NCBI RefSeq assembly: GCF_050490315.1
Contig: NZ_JBNPEO010000003.1
Span: 186,001-250,000, forward strand
DNA from: JBNPEO01 sp050490315
GTDB taxonomy: Bacteria > Actinomycetota > Actinomycetes > Actinomycetales > Micrococcaceae
Length of the DNA stretch: 64,000 bases
Reading direction: 5' to 3'
Part shown: in pieces, positions 56,406 to 64,000 of the stretch
Layout of the letters: the number at the start of each line of letters is the position of its first letter
Position numbering within the stretch: position 1 is the first letter of the stretch
Notes under the pieces: generated by a model
What the model was told of the DNA's origin: nothing
Seen by the model: only the letters and a program-made list of their open reading frames with translations
Database searches by the model: none
Translations under genes and position numbers: made by a program

Positions 56406-57506
56406 TTACTTGGTGATCGGGCCAAGAACCGGATCGTTGGTGTAAGCAGTCTTGACGTTTTCCTTGGTCACGATGACCGGCTCCAAGAGGAATGCCGGAA
56501 CGGTCTTGACCTTGTTGTTGTAGGACTTGTCGTCGTTGATCTCAGGGGTCTTGCCAGCCTGCAAGTCCTTCACCATGGTGATGGCGTGCTCAACGAGCTT
56601 GTTGGTGTCCTTGTTGATGGTGGAGTACTGCTCGCCAGCCATGATGGACTTGACGGACTCAACCTCGGAGTCCTGACCGGTGACAACCGGCAAGGGCTTG
56701 CCGGCAGCCTTGACAGAGGTCAAGACGGCGCGTGCCAAGGTGTCGTTCGGGGACAGTACGCCGTCCAAGGAAGCGGAACCGTAGGTGCCGGAAATCAAGG
56801 TGTCCATACGCTTCTGAGCGTTCTCTGCCTTCCAGCCCTGGGTTACAGCCTGCTCGAAGGTCTTCTGGCCTGAAGCCACCTTCAAAGTGCCGTCGTCGAT
56901 CTTCGGCTGGAGAACCTTCATGGCGCCGTCAAAGAAGACCTTGGCGTTAGCGTCATCGGGAGAGCCAGCGAAGAGCTCGACGTTGTACGGGCCGGATGCC
57001 TTCTTAGCCTTGAGCCCGTCCAAAAGCGCCTGGCCCTGGAGTTCACCAACCTTGAAGTTGTCGTATGCCACGTAGTAATCAACGTCAGCGGTGTTCAAGA
57101 GCAAACGGTCGTAAGCAATGATGGTTGCTCCGGCGTCCTTAGCCTGCTTGAGCTGGGTGCCCAGCTGAGCGCCGTCAATAGCACCAACAATGATGACCTT
57201 GGCGCCCTTGGTGATCATGGCGCTGATCTGGTTCTGCTGCTCAGATACGCCACCGTTGGCGAACTGAACATCAGCTTTGAAGCCAGCGCTGGTCAGACCA
57301 TCGTTGAACAGCTTCTCGGCCAGAACCCAGTTTTCACTGGTCTTCTGTGGAAGTGCGACGCCGATCGAGGCGTTTTTGTCGAAGCCAGCAGCAGCGCTGC
57401 TGGAACCGTTGGTGGTGCCGGTTTCGGCGCGACCGCAGGCCGTCAGCGCCAGTGCTGCAATAGCGGCGATTGCCGCTGCCTTTCCTGCTTTTCCAATCAT
57501 TCGCAT
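56406..57506 (-). CDS. chvE: ChvE-type sugar-binding lipoprotein
   Basis: 366 residues. Lipoprotein signal with lipobox LTAC, then a periplasmic-binding-protein type 1 fold (ASIGVALPQKTSENW, GAIDGAQLG, AYDRLL, VTGQDSE). Matches the binding protein of multiple-monosaccharide importers. Followed by a terminator and preceded by the permease and ATPase genes. Gene order here is mmsA-mmsB-chvE in transcription direction. Confidence 0.88.
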   Translation of the reverse strand: MRMIGKAGKAAAIAAIAALALTACGRAETGTTNGSSSAAAGFDKNASIGVALPQKTSENWVLAEKLFNDGLTSAGFKADVQFANGGVSEQQNQISAMITKGAKVIIVGAIDGAQLGTQLKQAKDAGATIIAYDRLLLNTADVDYYVAYDNFKVGELQGQALLDGLKAKKASGPYNVELFAGSPDDANAKVFFDGAMKVLQPKIDDGTLKVASGQKTFEQAVTQGWKAENAQKRMDTLISGTYGSASLDGVLSPNDTLARAVLTSVKAAGKPLPVVTGQDSEVESVKSIMAGEQYSTINKDTNKLVEHAITMVKDLQAGKTPEINDDKSYNNKVKTVPAFLLEPVIVTKENVKTAYTNDPVLGPITK

Positions 57507-57557
57507 GGTGGATCACTTTCTTGTTGGGTGGGAGCGAGTCCCGGGGTTGAGTAGCTC

Positions 57558-58841
57558 TTAGGCTTCTTTGGAGATGGTCTCTTTGGTACTGCTGGCCTCG
57601 GCCGCGGGGACCGTAGGCTCAGTTGAAGGATTTGAACGGTTGAAAGCGTTCATCATCATGCCGATCAGGGACTTTTTGCCCTGCATCTTGTTGTAGACGT
57701 CGAAGGCAACGGCTGCGAGGAGCACCAGACCCTTGATGATTTGGGTCATGTCAGCACCAACACCCATGAGCTGGAGGCCGTTGTTGAGGACTGCCATGAC
57801 CAAACCACCGATGATCGAGCCGATAACAGTTCCAACACCGCCGGTCACTGCTGCGCCACCAATAAACACGGCTGCGATGGCGTCCAATTCCCAGCCCACG
57901 CCGTCGAACGGGCCCGAAGCGGTGGAACGTGCCACGAAGATCATGCCGGCCAGGCCAGCCAAGATGGACATGTTCATCATGACCAAGAAGTTGACCTTCT
58001 TGGACTGAACACCGGAAAGCTCGGCTGCATGGCGGTTACCACCCACGGCGTAGATGTGACGGCCCACAACGGTTTTGGAGGAGATAAAGCCGTAGATGAC
58101 CACCAGGATTGCCAAGATCAAGCCAGGGATCGGGAAGGAGGTGCCGGGGCGGCCGGTAGCGAACAAGTAGGTGGCGTAGAGGACCGCGGCGGAGATGAGC
58201 ACCAGTTTGGTGACCATTACCCACGTCTCCGGGACCTCAGCGCCCAGTGCCAATGCCGTGCGACGACGGCGCAATTCGCTGACAATGACAAAGGCAACGC
58301 CGGCCAAACCGATGAGCAGGGTCAAGTTGTTGTACCCGGTGTCCGGGCCGATTTCAGGCAAGTAGCCTGAGCCAATGTACTGGAAGTTTTGGTCCACAGG
58401 GATGGTGTTGGACTTACCCACGAATTGGTTGAAACCGCGGAAAAGCAACATACCGGCTAGCGTGACAATAAACGCAGGGATGCCCACGTAGGCGGTCCAG
58501 AACCCTTGCCATGCACCGATCAAGGCGCCTAGCAAAAGACCGAAAATGATGCCGGCCCAGGCGGGTAGTCCCCAGTCACGCATGGCGAGTGCCACAGCCA
58601 CACCAACAAAGGCGGCTACTGAACCCACGGAGAGGTCAATGTGCCCGGCAATAATAACCAACACCATTCCAATGGCCAGGATCAGCACATAGGAGTTGCC
58701 GTTTAAGAGGTTGATGACGTTGCCCGAGGTCAGCGTGCGCTGGTCGGTGAAGATCTGGAAGAAAACGATCAAAGCCACGAGGGCGAAGATCATGCCGAAT
58801 TGGCGGGTATTACCACCAAAGAGCTTCTTGAGGGCGTTCAT
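57558..58841 (-). CDS. mmsB: Multiple-monosaccharide ABC importer permease
   Basis: 427 residues, about ten helices. BPD_transp_2-type blocks: MVLVIIAGHIDLSVGSVAAFVG, ALIGAWQGFWTAYVGIPAFIVTLAGMLLFRG, and GGNRHAAELSGVQ. A long loop after the middle helices is typical of MmsB/GguB. Lies between the ATPase and binding-protein genes. Confidence 0.9.
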   Translation of the reverse strand: MNALKKLFGGNTRQFGMIFALVALIVFFQIFTDQRTLTSGNVINLLNGNSYVLILAIGMVLVIIAGHIDLSVGSVAAFVGVAVALAMRDWGLPAWAGIIFGLLLGALIGAWQGFWTAYVGIPAFIVTLAGMLLFRGFNQFVGKSNTIPVDQNFQYIGSGYLPEIGPDTGYNNLTLLIGLAGVAFVIVSELRRRRTALALGAEVPETWVMVTKLVLISAAVLYATYLFATGRPGTSFPIPGLILAILVVIYGFISSKTVVGRHIYAVGGNRHAAELSGVQSKKVNFLVMMNMSILAGLAGMIFVARSTASGPFDGVGWELDAIAAVFIGGAAVTGGVGTVIGSIIGGLVMAVLNNGLQLMGVGADMTQIIKGLVLLAAVAFDVYNKMQGKKSLIGMMMNAFNRSNPSTEPTVPAAEASSTKETISKEA

Positions 58842-58885
58842 TTTTTGTCCTTGATTCTGGAAGGTTCTGGAGTGTTCCAGAGGAA

Positions 58886-60439
58886 TTAGGCGGCTTTTCG
58901 GGTTGCGGAGGTCATAAGTTTCATGAGCGATTCTTGGCTTGCTTCGTCTTTGTTCAGCACACCGGTAATGGCACCTTCAAAGATCGTGTAAATCCGGTCT
59001 GAGAGGCCCAGTAGTTCAGGCAGTTCCGAGGAAATGACAATCACGCCTTTGCCTTGGTCTGCGAGGGCCTGGATGATGCCGTAGATCTCATACTTGGCGC
59101 CAACATCAATACCGCGGGTGGGCTCGTCCAGGATCAGCAGTTCAGGATCCGTGAACATCCACTTGGCCAAAACCACTTTTTGCTGGTTGCCACCGGAGAG
59201 TTTGGCAACGCCTTCTTCAACGGAAGGAGTTTTGGTGCGCAATGACTTGCGGTAGTCCTCGGCAACGGTGAACTCTTCATCAGCGTTCACCACAACGCCG
59301 TGGGTGATCTTCTTCAGATTCGCTGACACAGTGGTGGTTTTGATGTCATCGAGAAGGTTCAATCCTAGGGTTTTGCGGTCTTCGGTGACATAACCCAAAC
59401 CGGCATTGATGGCCTGGCGAACGTTTTTGAGCGTCAGTTCTTTGCCGTTTTTGTAAATCTGTCCAGAGACGAAGTGACCGTATGAGCGGCCAAATACCGA
59501 ACGTGCAAGTTCGGTTCGTCCTGCGCCCATCAGCCCGGCGAAACCAACAATCTCTCCCCGGCGGACAAAGAAGCTTTCATCTTTGCAGACCATCCGGTCG
59601 GCGATTTGAGGGTGGCGGACGTTCCAGTTCTTCACTTCAAAGAACACCTCACCAATTTTGGGAGTGTGGTCTGGGAAGCGAGACTCGAGCGTGCGGCCCA
59701 CCATGCCCTTGATGATGCGATCCTCGTCAACGCCGTCTGCCTTCACATCGAGCGTCTCGATGGACTTTCCGTCACGAATGATGGTGATGGAATCGGCGAT
59801 CTGCTCAATTTCGTTGAGCTTGTGGGAAATGATGATTGAGGTGATGCCGCGACCCTTCAAACCCAAGATCAGGTCAAGCAGGTGCTGCGAGTCAGATTCG
59901 TTCAGTGCAGCCGTGGGTTCGTCAAGAATTAGCAACTTAACTGACTTGTTCAGGGCCTTGGCAATCTCAACCAATTGCTGCTTGCCCACGCCAATTTCCT
60001 TGATGGGGGTGTCAGGATCATCGCGCAAACCAACACGTGCCAAAAGGTCCAAAGAGCGGCGCCGGGCCTCGACCCAGTCGATGATGCCGAACTTGGTGGG
60101 TTCGTTGCCGAGGAAGATGTTCTCCATGATGGAGAGTTCCGGGATCAGGGCGAGTTCTTGGTGGATGATCACAATGCCAGCGTGTTCGCTGGCGCGAATG
60201 TCGCGGAACTGCTGAACTTCGCTCTGGAAGACGATGTCGCCGTCGTAGGAACCGTAGGGGTATACGCCGGAGAGGACTTTCATCAGGGTTGATTTGCCGG
60301 CGCCGTTTTCGCCACAGATTGCGTGAATCTCGCCTGCGCGTACGGTCAGTGAAACATCGGCAAGAGCCTTTACCCCCGGGAACTCCTTGGTGATGGAGCG
60401 CATCTGAAGGATGACTGGTTCGTGCTCGCGTGGACTCAT
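58886..60439 (-). CDS. mmsA: Multiple-monosaccharide ABC importer ATPase
   Basis: 517 residues with two ABC domains of the sugar-importer (carbohydrate uptake 2) type. First: GENGAGKST, VGKQQLVEIAKAL signature, LLILDEPTAAL. Second: degenerate Walker A GLMGAGRTE, LSGGNQQKVVLAKWM signature, LLILDEPTRGIDVG. This asymmetry is normal for the family. First gene of the operon. Confidence 0.92.
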   Translation of the reverse strand: MSPREHEPVILQMRSITKEFPGVKALADVSLTVRAGEIHAICGENGAGKSTLMKVLSGVYPYGSYDGDIVFQSEVQQFRDIRASEHAGIVIIHQELALIPELSIMENIFLGNEPTKFGIIDWVEARRRSLDLLARVGLRDDPDTPIKEIGVGKQQLVEIAKALNKSVKLLILDEPTAALNESDSQHLLDLILGLKGRGITSIIISHKLNEIEQIADSITIIRDGKSIETLDVKADGVDEDRIIKGMVGRTLESRFPDHTPKIGEVFFEVKNWNVRHPQIADRMVCKDESFFVRRGEIVGFAGLMGAGRTELARSVFGRSYGHFVSGQIYKNGKELTLKNVRQAINAGLGYVTEDRKTLGLNLLDDIKTTTVSANLKKITHGVVVNADEEFTVAEDYRKSLRTKTPSVEEGVAKLSGGNQQKVVLAKWMFTDPELLILDEPTRGIDVGAKYEIYGIIQALADQGKGVIVISSELPELLGLSDRIYTIFEGAITGVLNKDEASQESLMKLMTSATRKAA

Positions 60440-60551
60440 AGGTGTCTTCGCCTCCGGGGTGACTTCGTTGTCGCCCTGGCTACTGCCGATTTATCGTCAG
60501 TGAAACACAAGGCTGTCTGCTCAAAAAGTAAACTAGCTCACATGCCTTGCC

Positions 60552-60570
60552 GTCAAGTCTTTAACGCAAG
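60552..60570. promoter_or_regulatory. Shared upstream motif (mmsA side), candidate ROK-regulator site
   Basis: GTCAAGTCTTTAACGCAAG. It matches GTCAAGAAGTTAACGCAA ahead of the ROK gene at 15 of 18 positions. On the minus strand it overlaps a possible -35 TTGACG of mmsA. Confidence 0.45.
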
Positions 60571-60666
60571 ACGAACGTAACGGTATGGACACGGAATGTT
60601 TTGTGGCGCCGTCGTACGGGGATTTTTCGTGTCAAAAGTGTGACCGAAAGCTTGCCCAGAACGCTG

Positions 60667-61857
60667 TTACGGCCGCGCGATTTCTGCGGTTTGAAACACC
60701 AAAGCGGCAGCACCCAAAGCCTCAGCCCGCTCACCGAGCGAGGACATGGTGACCCGGGTCGAATCACCCACTACCGGGACTGCGTGCCTGATCAAACCGC
60801 GGCGAATTGGTTCAAGAAGCAGGTCGCCTAGGCCTGCCAAGGGACCGCCCACCACAATCACTTCGGGGTTGATCAGGTTGGCTACATTGCCCAGAGCTCG
60901 CCCCACGGCAAGGCCAGCATCATCGATCACCCGCAATGTTGCGGAGTCGCGTTCTAGAGCCTTTGTCACAATGTCCTCAGGGCTAATTTGGCCATGGTGC
61001 CCGCGTCCCAAGAGCTCAATCATGATGGTGGTGGAGGCAATGGTTTCAAGGCAACCGCGATTGCCGCAGCGGCAAATAATTCCGTGCTCATTGATGGTGG
61101 CATGGCCAATTTCGCCAGTGATTCCTACGTTGCCGTAGTAAGGGAATCCGTTCAAAATCAGCCCGGCACCAATACCGGAACCGATCTTGATAAACATCAG
61201 GTTTTCTACCCCGGTGTGGGGGCCCCATGTGACCTCGGAGAGTGCACCCAGGTTCGCGTCATTATCAACAATGACGGGGAATTTGAGGGTCTCTTCAAGG
61301 TGCTGAAGGATGTTGATCCCTACCCATTCGGGCAAGATGGCGCCTTGGGCAACGGTCCCGGTGCGCCGATCAATCGGACCTGGAATGCCAACACCTACTC
61401 CAACCACGTTTTCGCGCTGGGTGCCGGTTTTCTCAAGAAGCTTGTCCAGCAGTTTCACTGCTGCTTCGATGCCTAAGTCGGCACTGTGTCCTAGGGGGAG
61501 TGCCACTGCTTCTTCAGCCACAACGTGATATCCCAAGGATGCCAGTACTACGCGAATGTGCCGGCGGCCAAAATCGATCCCCATGGCTACGGCACCGTTG
61601 GAATTCAAGCGCACGTTCAGGGCCCGGCGGCCGGATGAAGTGACTGGCTCGGTGGCAACGAGGCCACCGGCCTGCATCACCTTCACAATGTTGGAAACAG
61701 TCGCCGTGGAGAGTCCGGTTTGGCGGGCCAGCTCAGCTTGGGTTGCGGGCCCGGAAGTGAGCGTTTGGATGATGCGCTGTTGGTTCTGTTTGCGAAGCGC
61801 CGACTGCGAGCCGGGGTTCTTGGTTCTGCTCGTCGTTGAGCGCGGAGTGGCTGGCAT
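60667..61857 (-). CDS. ROK-family transcriptional regulator
   Basis: 396 residues. Basic N-terminal tail, winged HTH (about 20-75; TQAELARQTGLSTATVSNIV), then the ROK kinase-like domain with GIDFGRRHIRVVL and the zinc motif CRCGNRGCLE. XylR/NagC-type: a sugar or sugar phosphate would relieve repression. Position beside the monosaccharide importer and the shared upstream motif suggest it controls that operon and itself. Confidence 0.9.
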   Translation of the reverse strand: MPATPRSTTSRTKNPGSQSALRKQNQQRIIQTLTSGPATQAELARQTGLSTATVSNIVKVMQAGGLVATEPVTSSGRRALNVRLNSNGAVAMGIDFGRRHIRVVLASLGYHVVAEEAVALPLGHSADLGIEAAVKLLDKLLEKTGTQRENVVGVGVGIPGPIDRRTGTVAQGAILPEWVGINILQHLEETLKFPVIVDNDANLGALSEVTWGPHTGVENLMFIKIGSGIGAGLILNGFPYYGNVGITGEIGHATINEHGIICRCGNRGCLETIASTTIMIELLGRGHHGQISPEDIVTKALERDSATLRVIDDAGLAVGRALGNVANLINPEVIVVGGPLAGLGDLLLEPIRRGLIRHAVPVVGDSTRVTMSSLGERAEALGAAALVFQTAEIARP

Positions 61858-61888
61858 GCAATGAAGCTTGCCTCAATTGTCAATTGCA

Positions 61889-61906
61889 GTCAAGAAGTTA
61901 ACGCAA
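61889..61906. promoter_or_regulatory. Shared upstream motif (ROK gene side)
   Basis: GTCAAGAAGTTAACGCAA, 32 bp upstream of the ROK gene start. Paired with the copy at 60552. Adjacent CAATTGTCAATTG (61874-61886) is also partly palindromic. Confidence 0.45.
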
Positions 61907-61914
61907 CGCGACGA

Positions 61915-62433
61915 CTAGCCGTGAACTAGTTTGTGACCTGCGGCAAGCTCCAGATAGTGTGCCGCATTCTGTTGTACGCCGTCGAACTCTTCATCACTGA
62001 GTTGGCGGCGAACCTTTGCCGGGACGCCGGCCACCAGGGATCGTGGCGGAACAATTGTTCCCTCCAGAACCACGGCCCCCGCAGCGATCAGCGAGCCGGC
62101 GCCGATGACTGTGCCGTTCATAATCGTGGCGCTCATTCCAATCAGGCAATCGTCCTCAACCGTGCAGCCATGAACTACCGCGCTGTGGCCTACGGATACC
62201 CGGTTACCCACAGTGCAGGGGTATCCGGGGTCCGCGTGGAGCACTACGTTGTCTTGGAGATTGGTGCCCTCGCCTACGGAAATGGGGGCGGTATCGGCCC
62301 GGACTGACACGCCATAAAAGGCGCTCGCGTTTTCCGCGAGGCGCGCCTGACCAATGATCGAGGCGGTGGGTGCAACAAAAGCGGAAGCGTGAACTTCGGG
62401 GGAGTGCCCGGCAAAATCGTAGATCGGAGACAT
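61915..62433 (-). CDS. Gamma-class carbonic anhydrase-like protein
   Basis: 172 residues forming a left-handed beta-helix of hexapeptide repeats (IIGQARLAENASAFYGVSV...). Metal-type histidines in LHADPGYP, VGHSAVVHG. Ends in the C-terminal helix (VPAKVRRQLSDEEFDGV). Members may hydrate CO2 or serve as acyltransferase-like scaffolds. Convergence or operon role not evident. Confidence 0.87.
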   Translation of the reverse strand: MSPIYDFAGHSPEVHASAFVAPTASIIGQARLAENASAFYGVSVRADTAPISVGEGTNLQDNVVLHADPGYPCTVGNRVSVGHSAVVHGCTVEDDCLIGMSATIMNGTVIGAGSLIAAGAVVLEGTIVPPRSLVAGVPAKVRRQLSDEEFDGVQQNAAHYLELAAGHKLVHG

Positions 62434-62484
62434 GCCTTCACCCTACCCAAGTAGCTGGCCGTTGTGACTGAACGTGCGCAGCAT

Positions 62485-62597
62485 CCTTCCAGCCCAGTTG
62501 CTCGCCGTCCTGCCCACCGAGATTCGCCAAACCCCCTAGAACACGCGGAACTTTGGCCCCACGTTTCAGAAATTCTCCGAGCAACTGGGCTGGAAGG
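62485..62597. repeat. Long inverted repeat, family B copy 2
   Basis: 113 bp bounded by CCTTCCAGCCCAGTTGCTCG and its exact complement. Interior resembles the copy at 18386 (shared GCCCACCGAG / ACCCCCTAG-like blocks). Fully intergenic here, between the carbonic anhydrase and purU genes. Confidence 0.75.
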
Positions 62598-62657
62598 CTT
62601 CACACGGACGCAGGAGCTCGCTTGAGCAACAGAAAAAGAACGTACGACGCCGAGACT

Positions 62658-63536
62658 TTAGTTAAAGACCACAGTCCGGTTGCCGTCGAGCAACACACGG
62701 TGTTCGGCATGCCACTGCACGGCAGTCGCCAAGGTGCGGCCTTCAACGTCACGGCCCAGCTGAACAAACTGCTCGGCGGTGCGGGAGTGATCCACACGGA
62801 TCACTTCTTGCTCGATGATGGGACCCTCATCCAAATTCGCTGTGACGTAGTGTGCTGTTGCCCCAATGAGCTTCACGCCCCGAGCATGCGCCTGGTGGTA
62901 CGGCTTGGCGCCCTTAAACGAGGGCAAGAATGAGTGGTGAATGTTGATGGCCCGGCCCTCGAGGTCCCGGCACAAACTGTCCGAAAGTACCTGCATGTAG
63001 CGGGCCAATACAGTGAGCTCCGCGCCGGTCTGGGCGATGATCTCGCGCAAACGGTCTTCGGCGGCAGGCTTAGTCTCAGCGGTCACCGGAACATGGTGGA
63101 AAGGGATCCCGTAGAAGTCGGCCAACGGTGCCAAGTCTTGGTGGTTGGAAACAATGGCCACCACGTCGATGGGCAAAGTTCCAGAGCGGTGCAAAAAGAG
63201 CAGATCGTTGAGGCAGTGTGCTGCTTTAGACGCCAAGATCACTGTTGGCACCTTCGCCCCGGCAACGTGCAAGCCCCAGTGCATCTGGAAAGACTCAGCC
63301 ACGGGCGTTAGTTCAGCGCGCAACGCCGCTTCACCAGCCGCCGTCGTTACCTCCACACGCATAAAAAAGGTTCCAGTGGTGGGGCTACCGTATTGCTGAG
63401 AGTCCGTAATATTGCAGCCGGCTTGGAGCAGTGCTCCAGAGACAGCATGCACAATGCCGGGCTGATCCGGGCAGGACAAGCTCAGGGTAAAGGACTCGGA
63501 GGCCGTATTCGGCGAAAGGGTTGTCTGCAAACTCAC
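62658..63536 (-). CDS. purU: Formyltetrahydrofolate deformylase
   Basis: 292 residues. N-terminal ACT domain (about 14-90; LSCPDQPGIVHAVSGALLQ). C-terminal formyl-transferase-like domain with INIHHSFLPSFKG (Asn/His), GATAHYVTANLDEGPIIEQ (Asp). Hydrolyses 10-formyl-THF to THF and formate and balances one-carbon pools. Divergent from glyA, another one-carbon gene. Confidence 0.95.
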   Translation of the reverse strand: MSLQTTLSPNTASESFTLSLSCPDQPGIVHAVSGALLQAGCNITDSQQYGSPTTGTFFMRVEVTTAAGEAALRAELTPVAESFQMHWGLHVAGAKVPTVILASKAAHCLNDLLFLHRSGTLPIDVVAIVSNHQDLAPLADFYGIPFHHVPVTAETKPAAEDRLREIIAQTGAELTVLARYMQVLSDSLCRDLEGRAINIHHSFLPSFKGAKPYHQAHARGVKLIGATAHYVTANLDEGPIIEQEVIRVDHSRTAEQFVQLGRDVEGRTLATAVQWHAEHRVLLDGNRTVVFN

Positions 63537-63569
63537 TGCCCCAGAATACCGCCGTACAGTAGACTTGCT

Positions 63570-63645
63570 TTGTCGCGACTGGCGTTGGGTGGGTCACCAC
63601 CAGGGAGCGGCAACGTTGAAGACCACGGATCGTCCGCCTGGGCCG
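63570..63645 (+). promoter_or_regulatory. ZTP (pfl) riboswitch ahead of glyA
   Basis: The sequence has the conserved pfl blocks in order: GTCGCGACTGGCG, CACCACCAGGGAGCGGCAACG, and after a short variable stretch CCGCCTGGGCC. This class senses ZTP/ZMP, a sign of 10-formyl-THF shortage, and commonly sits ahead of glyA, purH and folate genes. It ends about 120 bp before the glyA GTG. Confidence 0.88.
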
Positions 63646-63766
63646 AGGGTCATGTATTCCGTTGCATTTGCTGCGCGTAACTATGCCGACTTGGCGTGGT
63701 TAACGCTGGTGAACAGCCGGTAGCCTGACCTATAGCAGTACCTTTTCGCCTAGCCAGGAGTTCTTT

Positions 63767-64000
63767 GTGACTACAAATTCCGCCAGTGCCCCCACGTCCG
63801 CCTTTGTGAGCAACCAGCCGCTCGCTGAACTGGATCCCGAGATCGCCGCAGTCCTCCAACAAGAACTTGGTCGCCAGCGTGGCACCTTGGAAATGATCGC
63901 CTCGGAGAACTTTGCACCGCGCGCCGTGATGGAAGCTCAGGGCTCGGTCCTGACCAACAAGTACGCTGAGGGCTACCCGGGCAAGCGCTACTACGGTGGC
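63767..64000 (+). CDS. glyA: Serine hydroxymethyltransferase (3' partial)
   Basis: First 78 codons from the GTG at 63767, with AGGAG at 63756-63760; cut by the right edge. Visible SHMT blocks: LAELDPEIAAVLQQELGRQR, LEMIASENFAP, and NKYAEGYPGKRYYGG. Makes glycine and 5,10-methylene-THF from serine. Controlled by the ZTP riboswitch upstream. Confidence 0.95.
   Translation, partial: MTTNSASAPTSAFVSNQPLAELDPEIAAVLQQELGRQRGTLEMIASENFAPRAVMEAQGSVLTNKYAEGYPGKRYYGG

Overview
The window looks like chromosome of a high-GC actinobacterium of the Micrococcaceae (Arthrobacter-like). This is inferred from gene content: a PerM/DUF6350 gene next to purN, an MSMEG_6728-family gene, a DUF6318 lipoprotein, a monomeric NADP isocitrate dehydrogenase, a DUF3320 giant helicase, many GTG starts and GC-rich codons. 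No rRNA, tRNA, prophage or CRISPR array was found. Both ends cut a gene: a membrane/DUF4352-like protein at the left and glyA at the right.

1-5.3 kb: small secreted or membrane proteins, a frameshifted lipoprotein gene, a TetR/short-chain-dehydrogenase divergent pair with a clear operator, and an MSMEG_6728-family gene.

5.3-13.8 kb: the most interesting part. Two 97-bp direct repeats (R1 5332-5428, R3 13685-13781; 4 mismatches) frame an 8.3-kb insert, and a third, shorter copy (R2 12115-12168) splits it in two. One half holds a 2169-residue HEPN / transglutaminase-like / DUF4011 / SF1 helicase / nuclease / DUF3320 protein, related to Hhe-type antiphage proteins. The other half holds an AbiE-like regulator plus a shortened nucleotidyltransferase-like partner. 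R1 carries a copy of the 3' end of the neighbouring phoD gene, so the block looks inserted at the phoD terminator.

13.8-24 kb: PhoD phosphatase, a DUF6318 lipoprotein with a PKD-like secreted partner, a cold-shock protein, a DUF1232 protein, UDP-glucose dehydrogenase with a mannosyltransferase-like glycosyltransferase, a lipoprotein, PerM and purN.

24-33.6 kb: between purN and purH, which are commonly adjacent in actinobacteria, lie an esterase, a pseudo-rhomboid/MprF-like lysyltransferase, and a kinase-murQ-MFS operon for amino-sugar or MurNAc salvage.

33.6-47.4 kb: a muropeptide salvage cluster. It has a dipeptide epimerase, two penicillin-binding-type serine hydrolases, LD-carboxypeptidase, a complete Dpp-type ABC importer, an M20 peptidase, a third serine hydrolase and a MurR/RpiR regulator. 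The divergent promoter region holds a long inverted repeat suited to that regulator.

47.4-64 kb: a trypsin-like secreted protease cut by a 1453-bp IS3-family element (removing IS plus one 3-bp duplication restores the frame), monomeric icd, a Gfo/Idh oxidoreductase, a MacB-like ABC pair beside an FtsX remnant, a ChvE-MmsA-MmsB sugar importer with a ROK regulator sharing an upstream motif, a gamma carbonic anhydrase, purU, and a ZTP riboswitch ahead of glyA.

Three intergenic repeat families recur: R (3 copies), a 64-66-bp palindrome (33.6, 47.35 and 50.2 kb) and a 103-113-bp inverted repeat (18.4 and 62.5 kb). Several genes also carry short in-frame tandem duplications.
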